Shown: one piece after another, positions 53,092 through 61,196 of the stretch | How the letters are laid out: each line of letters opens with the position of its first letter | How positions within the stretch are numbered: the stretch's first letter is position 1 | The notes under the pieces: generated by a model | Told to the model about the DNA's origin: nothing | The model's input: only the letters and a program-made list of their open reading frames with translations | Database searches by the model: none | Program-made: the position numbers and the translations under genes | Source: Acidobacteria bacterium AB60 | GTDB lineage: Bacteria; Acidobacteriota; Terriglobia; Terriglobales; Acidobacteriaceae | Reading direction: 5' to 3' | Assembly (NCBI GenBank): GCA_008682415.1 | Contig: VANK01000007.1 | Span: forward strand, 1 to 64,000 | Length of the DNA: 64,000 nucleotides

Positions 53092-55782
53092 TCACTCGTT
53101 GCGCAGAGCCACAGACGGGTTCACCGCCGCCGCCCGTCGCGCCGGCAGATAGCTCGCCAGCGCCGCTGCCACACCTAAAACCAGCGGCACCGCAACGTAC
53201 GTGAGCGGATCGAGCGGTCCGATTCCGAACAGCAACGCCCTCATCGCCTGCGTCAGCCCTGCCGCCGCGCAGATCCCCACCCCAATCCCAAGCATCGTGA
53301 GCAGAAGGGCCGAGCGGACGAACATCCACTTCAGTTCGCCCCTCTGCGCCCCCAGCGCCATGCGAATCCCGATCTCGCGCGTGCGTTGCGAGATCGCGTA
53401 GGAGATGACTCCGTAGATCCCGATGATTCCCAGCGCCAGCGCCATCGACCCGGCGATCGCCAGCATCACCAGCGTGAATGAAGTCCGCGAGAGCGACTGC
53501 TCGTACGTCTCCCCCATCGTGCTCAACCCGGCGACGGGAAGATTCGCATTCACCGTCCATACCGCCTGCCGCACCTGTTCCAGGAAGCCCTCGCCGCCGG
53601 CACGCTCGCTGTGAATGGCGAAGGTCACGAATCGCTGGCTGTCGGGAACGATCTTCGGGCCGTAAGGATTGTTCCACATCACCGGCCAGTAAATGATCAC
53701 CGGCGCCTTCTCGTTCACACCGTGCTGATGCACGTCCTCCACCACGCCAATCACTTCGTTCCACGGGTGCCCGGAGAATTCGCGAACCCGCTTGCCCACG
53801 GCATTCGCCGCCGATCCCCAGGTCTCGCGCGCAAAATTCTCTGACACCATCACCTTGTCGCGCACCGTGTAGTTGTCCGTCCACGTAAAGTCCCGGCCCG
53901 CCACCAGGCGTGTGCCCATCGCCGCAAAATAGCCAGGCGAGACATAGTCGTACAGCCGCATGGGAGGCTCTGCGCGGCCAAGGTTCTGCCCCTCCACCAG
54001 GATCTGATCCCAATTGGCATCAAAGCCATCCAGTGGCACAGATGCAGCAAATCCCACCCCGCTCACATCGGGAATCGCCGCGAGCTTGTCCGCAATCTCA
54101 TTCTGAACACGCGTCACCATCTCGGCATCGGCAATCAGCGCCTGCGGAATCGTAATTCGCATCGTCTGTACATGCCCCGCATCTCGGAACCCGGGCTGCA
54201 CATCGCGCAGTGCCAGCACCGAACGGATCATCAGCACCGCGCTGACCAGCAACACCATCGCCATCGCCACTTGCGACACCACCAGCACACTGCGCGAGCG
54301 GTTCCGCGCCCGTCCGCTGCTGCTCGTCCGGCTCGATCCCGACAGAGCGTCCGAAGCCTTCGCCCGCGCATACTTCAGCGCCGGGATCGACCCGAACAGC
54401 ACCCCCGACGCGATCGAGAGCAGCAGCGTGAAGCCAAGCGAAAACCCATCCAGCCGCACCTCATGCAGCCTCGGCAGCTCCGTGGGGCCAAAAGCCTTCA
54501 ATAGCCGCAGCCCGCCGTAGGCTACGCCCAGCGAGAGAACCCCGCCCAGAAACCCCAGCATCACGCTCTCGGTAAGCAGCTCGCGTGCAATGCGCGCCCG
54601 TCCCGCTCCCAGCGCCGCGCGCACGGTCAACTCCTGCTGGCGCGACTCGGCGCGCACCATCAGCAGGTTGGCAATATTCACTGCAGCAATCAGCAGCACC
54701 AGCCCTACGGTGCTCATCACGATCCAAAGCACCTGGTCCACTTCGCCCACCACCTGCTTCTTGAGCGAACGGAAATCAGGCGTAATCCGCCAGGTCTCGT
54801 AATAATGCGGATTCGTTCCCGGACCATTTGTCCACGAATCCATCCACACTCCGATCAGCCGCGAAACATCCGCATTCGCCTTCGCAATCGTCACTCCCGG
54901 CTTCAGCCGGGCAATCCCGTTCAGGAAGAATGGGGCCAGCTTCTGGTGGGCGCGGTCGGGAGCCAGCGGAATCAGCAGGTCGAAGTCCTGATCCACCATG
55001 CGGAAACCGCGCGGCATCACCCCCACAATCTCGCGCGTCTGCGAATCTACCTCGATGCTCCGTCCGATCACCGCGCGATCGCCGCCAAAACGGCGCTGCC
55101 AATACCCGTAGCTCAGGATTGCCGTGCGCGCACCCCGCGGATCTTCGTCCTGCTGCCCAAACCACCGCCCCAGCGCGGCAGGGATTGCTAAAGTCTGCAA
55201 GACGCCGTCGCTGAGCAGCGCCGTGCGTACCTCCTCCGGCTGCGCCAGCCCAGTCACATTCGACGTGCGCGGAGCCCACACCCCCATCGTTTCGAAGCTC
55301 TGGTTGTGATCGGAAAAGGTGAAAAACATCGACGGCGATAGCTGCAGCCCGCTTGTGAAATTCGATAGCCCTCCCCCCTTGGCATTCAGCCATAACGACA
55401 CGAGCCGATCGGACCCAGGGTAGGGAAGCGGCTTCAGCAGCACGTTATCAACAACGCTGAATACCGTCGTGTTTGCCCCGATCCCAATCGCCAGTGTCAG
55501 CAGCACCGTTGCCGCAAAGCCGGGCGACTTCCCCAGCCTCCGCAGCGCCACGCGCACGTCCCCAAGCACAGACTCCAGCGCCGGCCACTGCCAGACCTCC
55601 CGGCTCCGCTGTTCAATCAGTCCCACGTTCCCGAAGGCTCGCCTCGCCGCTTGCTCCGCCTGCTTGCGCGGCATGCCCCGGCTCATCAACTCCTCCGTGC
55701 GTTCGACAATGTGCTCTTCCACGGACACCAGAATGTCGTCGTAGCGACGCCGCCTCGAGACCAGCTGCCGGATCCATCCCAT
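53092..55782 (-). CDS. ADOP-type permease 1 (MacB-like core, doubled FtsX)
   Basis: 896 residues; AGGAGG precedes the ATG. The N-terminal prefix (residues ~1-70, GMPRKQAEQAARRAFGN) is diagnostic of acidobacterial duplicated orphan permeases. It is followed by a first helix (AATVLLTLAIGIGANTTVFS), a MacB periplasmic core and an FtsX block (ANLLMVRAESRQQELTVRAALG). A second core and a final FtsX block (AISQRTREIGIRMALG ... LPARRAAAVNPSVALRNE) complete it. No ATPase gene is next to it, hence orphan. The PadR gene lies 9 bp upstream and should form one transcript with it. Substrate unknown; relatives of MacB move peptides, lipids or toxins. Confidence 0.93.
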   Translation of the reverse strand: MGWIRQLVSRRRRYDDILVSVEEHIVERTEELMSRGMPRKQAEQAARRAFGNVGLIEQRSREVWQWPALESVLGDVRVALRRLGKSPGFAATVLLTLAIGIGANTTVFSVVDNVLLKPLPYPGSDRLVSLWLNAKGGGLSNFTSGLQLSPSMFFTFSDHNQSFETMGVWAPRTSNVTGLAQPEEVRTALLSDGVLQTLAIPAALGRWFGQQDEDPRGARTAILSYGYWQRRFGGDRAVIGRSIEVDSQTREIVGVMPRGFRMVDQDFDLLIPLAPDRAHQKLAPFFLNGIARLKPGVTIAKANADVSRLIGVWMDSWTNGPGTNPHYYETWRITPDFRSLKKQVVGEVDQVLWIVMSTVGLVLLIAAVNIANLLMVRAESRQQELTVRAALGAGRARIARELLTESVMLGFLGGVLSLGVAYGGLRLLKAFGPTELPRLHEVRLDGFSLGFTLLLSIASGVLFGSIPALKYARAKASDALSGSSRTSSSGRARNRSRSVLVVSQVAMAMVLLVSAVLMIRSVLALRDVQPGFRDAGHVQTMRITIPQALIADAEMVTRVQNEIADKLAAIPDVSGVGFAASVPLDGFDANWDQILVEGQNLGRAEPPMRLYDYVSPGYFAAMGTRLVAGRDFTWTDNYTVRDKVMVSENFARETWGSAANAVGKRVREFSGHPWNEVIGVVEDVHQHGVNEKAPVIIYWPVMWNNPYGPKIVPDSQRFVTFAIHSERAGGEGFLEQVRQAVWTVNANLPVAGLSTMGETYEQSLSRTSFTLVMLAIAGSMALALGIIGIYGVISYAISQRTREIGIRMALGAQRGELKWMFVRSALLLTMLGIGVGICAAAGLTQAMRALLFGIGPLDPLTYVAVPLVLGVAAALASYLPARRAAAVNPSVALRNE

Positions 55783-55791
55783 CGTCCCCTC

Positions 55792-56136
55792 CTACGCCGT
55801 GGCCGCCGCCAGCACGCGCGCAATGCCTGTAAACATCCGCTCAAACTGCGCCACCTCTCGTTCCAGGTGCCGCGTGCCTGCATCCGTCAACCGATAGATC
55901 CGGGTCGGCCGCCCCTTGGCCGAGATGCCTGCCTCAGCCTCCAGCCAGCCCTCCTTCAACATCCGCTGCAGCGCCGGATACAGCGAGCCCTCCTCCACCC
56001 GCAACAAGTCCTCCGAGACCTGCTGAATGTGCTGCACCAGGGCATACCCATGCATGGGCTTCACGCGCAGAGACTGCAGAATCATCATCTCCAGCGCACC
56101 CGGGAAGAGATCGCGTTGTTCGGGATTCCTTGCCAT
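55792..56136 (-). CDS. PadR-family transcriptional regulator
   Basis: 114 residues from the ATG at 56136 (a TTG at 56142 is also possible). The winged helix is clear: LEMMILQSLRVKPMHGYALVQHI ... VEEGSLYPALQRMLKEGWLEAE ... GRPTRIYRLTDAG, and a C-terminal dimerisation helix follows. PadR proteins usually repress nearby transporters until an effector binds. It is directly upstream of ADOP permease 1, and a palindrome overlapping its own start suggests autoregulation. Confidence 0.93.
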   Translation of the reverse strand: MARNPEQRDLFPGALEMMILQSLRVKPMHGYALVQHIQQVSEDLLRVEEGSLYPALQRMLKEGWLEAEAGISAKGRPTRIYRLTDAGTRHLEREVAQFERMFTGIARVLAAATA

Positions 56137-56154
56137 TCCCAAATTTTATGGGAA
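56136..56154. promoter_or_regulatory. Candidate PadR operator palindrome
   Basis: TTCCCA-N7-TGGGAA, a perfect 6+6 inverted repeat with an AT-rich spacer, sits across the region just upstream of the PadR start. It is placed to block transcription or translation of the padR-ADOP pair. Proposed from position and symmetry only; it is not the common ATGT-N8-ACAT PadR box. Confidence 0.45.
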
Positions 56155-56400
56155 ATACCTATTTTGAGAATAGCTTTTTGTGACCAACACAAGTCGAAGC
56201 ATCTGCCGAACAAGCCACACACTGGAACAGCGTTCGGGGCTTTGGATTGGTCTTAGCTCGCAGGGATAGCCCGCAGCCCAGGGATGGCGGAGAGCCGGCG
56301 GATGCCGAGTGGGAATCGAGGCGGGGCCAAACTGAAGGTGACCGGATCCGCACCTGGCGGTGCAAACCCGGTTCCCTTAACTACTTGACTAGCTGTTGGA

Positions 56401-56670
56401 CTAGCTGCGTCGTGAACTCATCCAGGTGAGAAGTCCGCCCACCAGCACTCCGGCCCCGAAGATCACTCCGGCCGCCTGGAACGGCTTCTGCCTCACCACC
56501 CGGCGCGCTTCGCCGATTGCATCTTCAGCGGCGTCGCGCCCCTGGTCAATCGTCTTCAGGGCAGACTGAACGCCCTCCTCCACGGCATCCGTCACGATGG
56601 ACTTGATCCGGGAGAACTCGCGCAGAGCATCCTCCACCGCAGCAGGCAGTTCTACGTAATTCGATGGCAT
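56401..56670 (-). CDS. Small DUF883/ElaB-like membrane-tail protein
   Basis: 89 residues from the ATG at 56670 with AGAAGG upstream. An amphipathic helical stretch (VEDALREFSRIKSIVTDAVEEG, and DAAEDAIGEARRVVRQKPF) is followed by one C-terminal membrane segment with glycine repeats (AAGVIFGAGVLVGGLLTWM) and a basic end. This matches the ElaB/YqjD/DUF883 layout, proteins that tether ribosomes or act at the membrane in stationary phase. Assignment by layout only. Confidence 0.7.
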   Translation of the reverse strand: MPSNYVELPAAVEDALREFSRIKSIVTDAVEEGVQSALKTIDQGRDAAEDAIGEARRVVRQKPFQAAGVIFGAGVLVGGLLTWMSSRRS

Positions 56671-57079
56671 AACCCTTCTTCCTCCGCTCAACAAGTCTCG
56701 AGGTCGCGTACGACCGCCGTCGGGCAGCTCCCTCAATATCCTGGGATGTGATCGCTTCCCGCGGTGTTGCACCCGCGCTCGTTCCTCAACCCTGCTCAAA
56801 GGCCTAACCCGGATTTGCGCTTCCGCAAGTTTGCACCGTCGATACCTTTTGTAACTTCGCCAGCCTCCTCCATCCACAGCCGAGCATGCATCCAAAGTCA
56901 TTGAACCGCTCCACCGGGAGTGCCCTCTCGTGGTTACGGCGGTGTGCCGCAAAGTGAGAATCCCCCCTCGATCATTGGCCTCCCGCAAGGTGATTCCGGC
57001 TGGCCGGTCGTACTGTAAATCATCGAAGCGGCACACAAGTATCACTCAGTGTCCATTGCTTTTTCTGCGAGGTGTGATC
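56671..57079. other. Divergent intergenic region
   Basis: 409 bp with no supported gene or RNA and no strong promoter consensus. It should hold promoters for the DUF883-like gene and for the exported protein starting at 57080. Confidence 0.4.
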
Positions 57080-57748
57080 ATGAGGAATCTCGCTGGTGTT
57101 GGCATCCTGTCGTTCGTGGGAGCAGCCCTGGCGCTCGGCGGTTCGGTAACCAGCCAGGCCCAGGCGAATAAGTTCACCGTCCATCCCGCGTCCACCGCGC
57201 AGGTCATCACGGTTACCGTTACCGACCTCGTGCGCACCAAGAAAGGGAAAGACGCCGAGGTGGTCATCGCCCAGGCCGCCGGCTTCCCCAACGACACCTG
57301 CGACGTCATCACCACCTTCGACGTCGTCAAGATGTATGAGGAGCGCCAGACCTGGAGCAACGTCCGCGAGCGCGTGGATATCGTCGTCAACGGCACAAAA
57401 TACCCCGCCAAGTTCCGCGACATCGGCTTCTACCCCCTCGGCCTGAACCTTGCCTGCGTTGACTTCGAGTCCCCGTACCTGCACTCCGAACTGAAGATTC
57501 CCGTGCTGCCCCTCGAAGACGATTCCGACACCGTTCCCGGGCTTGCCTATGACGACAAGGAACTGGCGAGCAGCCACCCCGGAACCCCCTTCCTGAACAA
57601 GGCTGGCGAAATCTCCTCCGTCCTCACCGGCACCAATCAGGGCAAGCTGGAATTCGCCTCCGCCGAAGAGATCCGCGCTTTCCTCAAACTTGCGGCCGAC
57701 GTCTCCCCATGGCCCTCGCTTTACCGCCGCCCTCTGGCAGCCACATAG
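57080..57748 (+). CDS. Exported protein of unknown function
   Basis: 222 residues from the ATG at 57080 with GAGG upstream. A signal peptide is clear (VGILSFVGAALALGGSVTSQAQA). The mature part contains VITVTVTDLVRTKKGKDAEVV and FDVVKMYEERQTWSNVRERVD, mixed alpha/beta in character with four scattered residues of Cys/His and no recognised domain. It ends in front of a strong terminator, so it is monocistronic. Confidence 0.65.
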   Translation: MRNLAGVGILSFVGAALALGGSVTSQAQANKFTVHPASTAQVITVTVTDLVRTKKGKDAEVVIAQAAGFPNDTCDVITTFDVVKMYEERQTWSNVRERVDIVVNGTKYPAKFRDIGFYPLGLNLACVDFESPYLHSELKIPVLPLEDDSDTVPGLAYDDKELASSHPGTPFLNKAGEISSVLTGTNQGKLEFASAEEIRAFLKLAADVSPWPSLYRRPLAAT

Positions 57749-57761
57749 ACCTTTGCTGAGC

Positions 57762-57794
57762 GGGTGCTGGGAGGGGGTCTCCCAGCACCCTTTT
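57762..57794 (+). terminator. Strong intrinsic terminator
   Basis: Perfect 12-bp stem GGGTGCTGGGAG / CTCCCAGCACCC with a 5-nt loop and TTTTCTTTT tail, 13 bp after the stop of the exported protein gene. Confidence 0.95.
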
Positions 57795-57938
57795 CTTTTG
57801 CCCTTCTCTTCCCCGCCCCCTCGCAACCCGCCCCTCATCCGCGCCTTCGCTGCCCTACCGCGCCGCCTGACCCTCGCCGGATACCGGTTGAAAACCTAAA
57901 CTCCGCGGGCGCCGTCTCTCTTCGTACTATCGGTGAGC

Positions 57939-58448
57939 ATGATGCTCCCGCTGCCCGTCCGCTCTCTTCGCCTGCGACGTCTCGCCTGCCTCTTCTTTCC
58001 TGCCGCCATGCTGTCGCTGACCACCGTCCGGGCAGCCGATTCCGTGCAGTATCCAACCGATTTCCGCCGCTGGGTTCACGTAACCACCGGCGTCGTCATT
58101 CCCGGCGTCAATCCCCAACTCGCAACCGAAGAAGGCATCCATCACGTCTTCGCCAACCCCAAGGCCGTTGAAGGCTATGCCTCCGGCGACTTCGCCGACG
58201 GCTCCGTCATCGTCTACGAACTGCGCGAATCGGCGCCCAAGAACGGGTCCATGTCGGAAGGGAACCGCCGTCGCGTCGACGTCATGATCAAGGATTCATC
58301 CGCCTACGCCGGCACCGGAGGCTGGCGCTTCGAACGCTTCTGGGGCGACGATCAGTCGCAGGATGCCCTCCACGACACGGGAACCTCCTGCTTCCAATGC
58401 CACGCCAAAGCCAAAGCCCACGGCTTCATCTTCAGCCAGCTCAAATAA
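57939..58448 (+). CDS. Cytochrome P460-family protein
   Basis: 169 residues from the ATG at 57939. Signal peptide (RLACLFFPAAMLSLTTVRA). The P460 fold is recognised by YPTDFRRWVHVTTGVV and the C-terminal haem motif CFQCH (CxxCH) followed by AKAKAHGFIFSQLK. P460 cytochromes crosslink a lysine to haem c and oxidise hydroxylamine, but many family members outside nitrifiers have no known activity. The gene stands alone and converges on the ADOP array. Confidence 0.87.
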   Translation: MMLPLPVRSLRLRRLACLFFPAAMLSLTTVRAADSVQYPTDFRRWVHVTTGVVIPGVNPQLATEEGIHHVFANPKAVEGYASGDFADGSVIVYELRESAPKNGSMSEGNRRRVDVMIKDSSAYAGTGGWRFERFWGDDQSQDALHDTGTSCFQCHAKAKAHGFIFSQLK

Positions 58449-58516
58449 CCCGCACCGGCTCGCCCATTGCCGCGGGCACGCGGCACCTCGCCCGTCCCGC
58501 CGCGTCTCCGGAATAA

Positions 58517-61171
58517 TCACTCCGTGCGAAGCGCCTGCATCGGCTCTACCGCCGCGGCTCGACGCGCCGGCAAAACGCACGCCCCCGCCCCCACCGCGAG
58601 CAGCACCACAATGGCTCCCGCCGTCAGCGCAGGATCATACGGGCTCACCTCGAACAGCAGGCTGCGCAAAAGTCCCGCCGAGGCGAACGCCATCCCCACC
58701 CCTGCCCCCACTCCAACAGTCACGGGAAGCATCCCGTCCCGCAGCACCAGCCGGTAGACACTCGCACGCTGCGCCCCCAGCGCCATGCGCAGCCCGATCT
58801 CCCGCGAGCGCTGCACCACCGAGTACATCACCACGCCGTATACCCCCAGCCCGGCCAGGAACAACGCGCTCGCCGCAAACAACAGCAGCAGGTCCATCTC
58901 GAACCGCTGGTTGGCCACCGAATCCGCAACCACTCCCCCCAGCGCGCGCACCGAGGGCACCGGCACATTGCGGTCCACGCTCCAGATCACCTGCCGGATC
59001 GCATCTCCCATCTCCGACGGGTCCTGATGCGTTCGCACCACCAGCCCCGCCTCCGGCTCGCAGCGGTACCAGTACGGCACGTAAATCATCATCGGATCCG
59101 GCTTCGCCAGCGAGATCGTTCGCGCATCGGCCACCACCCCGATCACCGTGAACGGCTTGTCCGTCGATGTCGATCCGCCGCGGCTGAACTGCTGTCCCAC
59201 CGCATCCTTCCCGGGCCACAGGGTCACGGCCGTCTTCTCTGACACCAGCGCAACGTGCTTCCCCCAGTCGCTGGACGTAAACACGTTGCCCTTCATCACC
59301 CGCAAGCCAATCGTGGAAAAGTACTCCGGACTCACCGCGCGGAAGCTCTCCAGCGGCAGTTGCGTGAACGGCCGCGTATCCCCGCTCACGCGCGCCAGGT
59401 CGCTCCACCCATCCCCCATCAGCGGCAGAATGCTCGCCATCGCCGCATGCTCCACGCCTGGCAGCCGCCCGATCCGCTCCAGCACCTCCCGATAGAAGGG
59501 CGGGCGATGCTCCGAATCCGGATAAGTCTCCCTGGGCAGATCCACTAACGCCGTGACGGTCCGCCCCGTTGTGAAACCGCGCTCCACGTGCATCAGCTTG
59601 ATCAAGCTTGCGGTCAGCATCGAGGTCAGCAGCACCAGCGCCACGCTCACCGCCACCTCGACGCCGACCAGGATCCGGCGCACCCTTCGGCTCCCCCGCG
59701 ACTCGCTCGCCAGCCGCGACTCGCTGTGCAGAACCTCCTGCGGCGCCGTCCGGCAGACCACAAATGCCGGCGCTGCCCCCGCCAGCAGCGTCGTCACCAC
59801 CGCCAGCAGCAGCGCGCATCCCGCACCCGTCCAATCCAGGTGCAGCGTTCCCCTGAAGTTCAGTGCCGGCGGCAGATACCGTTGCATCATCGGCACAATC
59901 GCCGCGGCCAGCGCGATCCCCAGTCCGCCACCCACCGCCGCCAGCACTGCGGTCTCCCGGATTGCCATCCGCACCAGCTCCGCGCCCCGCGCTCCCAGTG
60001 CCGCCGCCACTGCAACCTGCTGCCGTCGGCCGGATGCCCGCGCCAGCAGCAGATTTGTCACATTCGCGCACCCCACCAGCAGCAGAACCGCCACCGCCCC
60101 AAGCAGCATCAACAACGGCTTCCGGTTGCTGCCCACCAGCATCTCCTGCAACGGCGTCAGCGCCACCGACAGCCTCGCCTTCTCGTCCGGCGCAAGGCTC
60201 GCCTCAATCGTGTGCTCCAGCGCGTCCAGATCTGCGGCCGCCGCCGCAACCGACACCCCCGCCCGCAACCGGCCCAGCCCAAAGTAATTGAAATCGCCCA
60301 TGTCTTCGGCGAGCTGATCCTTCGTGAACGCCTGCGGAAGAATCACATCGATGGGCAGCACGTGATTCCGCTCGCCGATACTCGCCAGCGTCTGTACCGA
60401 CGGCATATGGAACGATCGAGGCATCACTCCCACCACGGTTGACGGAAATCCATTCAGCCGGATCGTCTTCCCCACAATCCCCGGATCGGCCCCAAACTGC
60501 TCCCGCCACACGCTGTCCATCAGCACCGCCACGTGCTCATGACCCTCCTGCGCCTCAGCCTCGGTGAACGCCCTTCCCAGCGCGGGCTGCGCCTGCAGGA
60601 CGGAAAAGATCCCCGGCGTCGCCCACAGCACGCCTACCTTCTGCGGTCGGCCGTTTGCTCCCAGCGGCACCGAGCCCTGTTGCATCACCGCCAGCGCCTC
60701 CAGGCTGCGATTGTTCCGCATCCAGAACTCAAAATGATTCGCGTTCACCGGCAGCGTCGGATAGATGTGGCTCCACTCCGCCACCTTCTCTTCAATCGCC
60801 ACCAGCCGGTCCGCCTGCGCGAACGGCAGTGGACGCAGCATCACGTCATACACCAGCGTGAAGATCGCCGTCGTTGCCCCGATCCCCAGCGCCAGCGTCA
60901 GCACAGTCACAACGGTGAATCCCGGCGCCCGCAGCAACTGCCGCACCGCGTACCGCACGTCCTGCATCAGCCGCTCCATCGTCGCCCACCCCCACGCTTC
61001 ATGCGTCTGTTCGCGAATCACCGCAGGATTTCCAAACGCCCGCAGCGCCGCATAGCGAGCCTCCTCGACCGGTACCCCGTTTGCCCGCTGCTCCTCTTCC
61101 TCCAGCTCCAGGTCGGCGCGTAGCTCGCGTTCCAGGTCTGCATCTCTCTTCCGCATCTGCCACCAGCGCAT
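58517..61171 (-). CDS. ADOP-type permease 2
   Basis: 884 residues from the ATG at 61171, which has AGGGAGGTG upstream. Prefix domain with an acidic coil (DLERELRADLELEEEEQRA) and YAALRAFGN, first helix (VVTVLTLALGIGATTAIFT), MacB core, FtsX block (NLLLARASGRRQQVAVAAALG), second core and terminal FtsX block (QRSREIGLRMALG ... LPARRAAAVEPMQALRTE). It starts 25 bp after permease 3. The first ~60 residues are nearly identical to permease 3, while the periplasmic cores differ strongly. Confidence 0.93.
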   Translation of the reverse strand: MRWWQMRKRDADLERELRADLELEEEEQRANGVPVEEARYAALRAFGNPAVIREQTHEAWGWATMERLMQDVRYAVRQLLRAPGFTVVTVLTLALGIGATTAIFTLVYDVMLRPLPFAQADRLVAIEEKVAEWSHIYPTLPVNANHFEFWMRNNRSLEALAVMQQGSVPLGANGRPQKVGVLWATPGIFSVLQAQPALGRAFTEAEAQEGHEHVAVLMDSVWREQFGADPGIVGKTIRLNGFPSTVVGVMPRSFHMPSVQTLASIGERNHVLPIDVILPQAFTKDQLAEDMGDFNYFGLGRLRAGVSVAAAAADLDALEHTIEASLAPDEKARLSVALTPLQEMLVGSNRKPLLMLLGAVAVLLLVGCANVTNLLLARASGRRQQVAVAAALGARGAELVRMAIRETAVLAAVGGGLGIALAAAIVPMMQRYLPPALNFRGTLHLDWTGAGCALLLAVVTTLLAGAAPAFVVCRTAPQEVLHSESRLASESRGSRRVRRILVGVEVAVSVALVLLTSMLTASLIKLMHVERGFTTGRTVTALVDLPRETYPDSEHRPPFYREVLERIGRLPGVEHAAMASILPLMGDGWSDLARVSGDTRPFTQLPLESFRAVSPEYFSTIGLRVMKGNVFTSSDWGKHVALVSEKTAVTLWPGKDAVGQQFSRGGSTSTDKPFTVIGVVADARTISLAKPDPMMIYVPYWYRCEPEAGLVVRTHQDPSEMGDAIRQVIWSVDRNVPVPSVRALGGVVADSVANQRFEMDLLLLFAASALFLAGLGVYGVVMYSVVQRSREIGLRMALGAQRASVYRLVLRDGMLPVTVGVGAGVGMAFASAGLLRSLLFEVSPYDPALTAGAIVVLLAVGAGACVLPARRAAAVEPMQALRTE

Positions 61172-61196
61172 TCGCACCTCCCTCGCCGCCCCCTGT

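Noticed and set aside
53069..54013. Frame overlapping the 3' half of ADOP permease 1 on the same strand
   Set aside because: Frame-shifted shadow with a Gly/Arg/Asp-rich translation and no domain.
58635..60071. Gly/Ala-rich frame on the minus strand inside ADOP permease 2
   Set aside because: Out-of-frame shadow of the permease; composition is typical of a shifted GC-rich gene.
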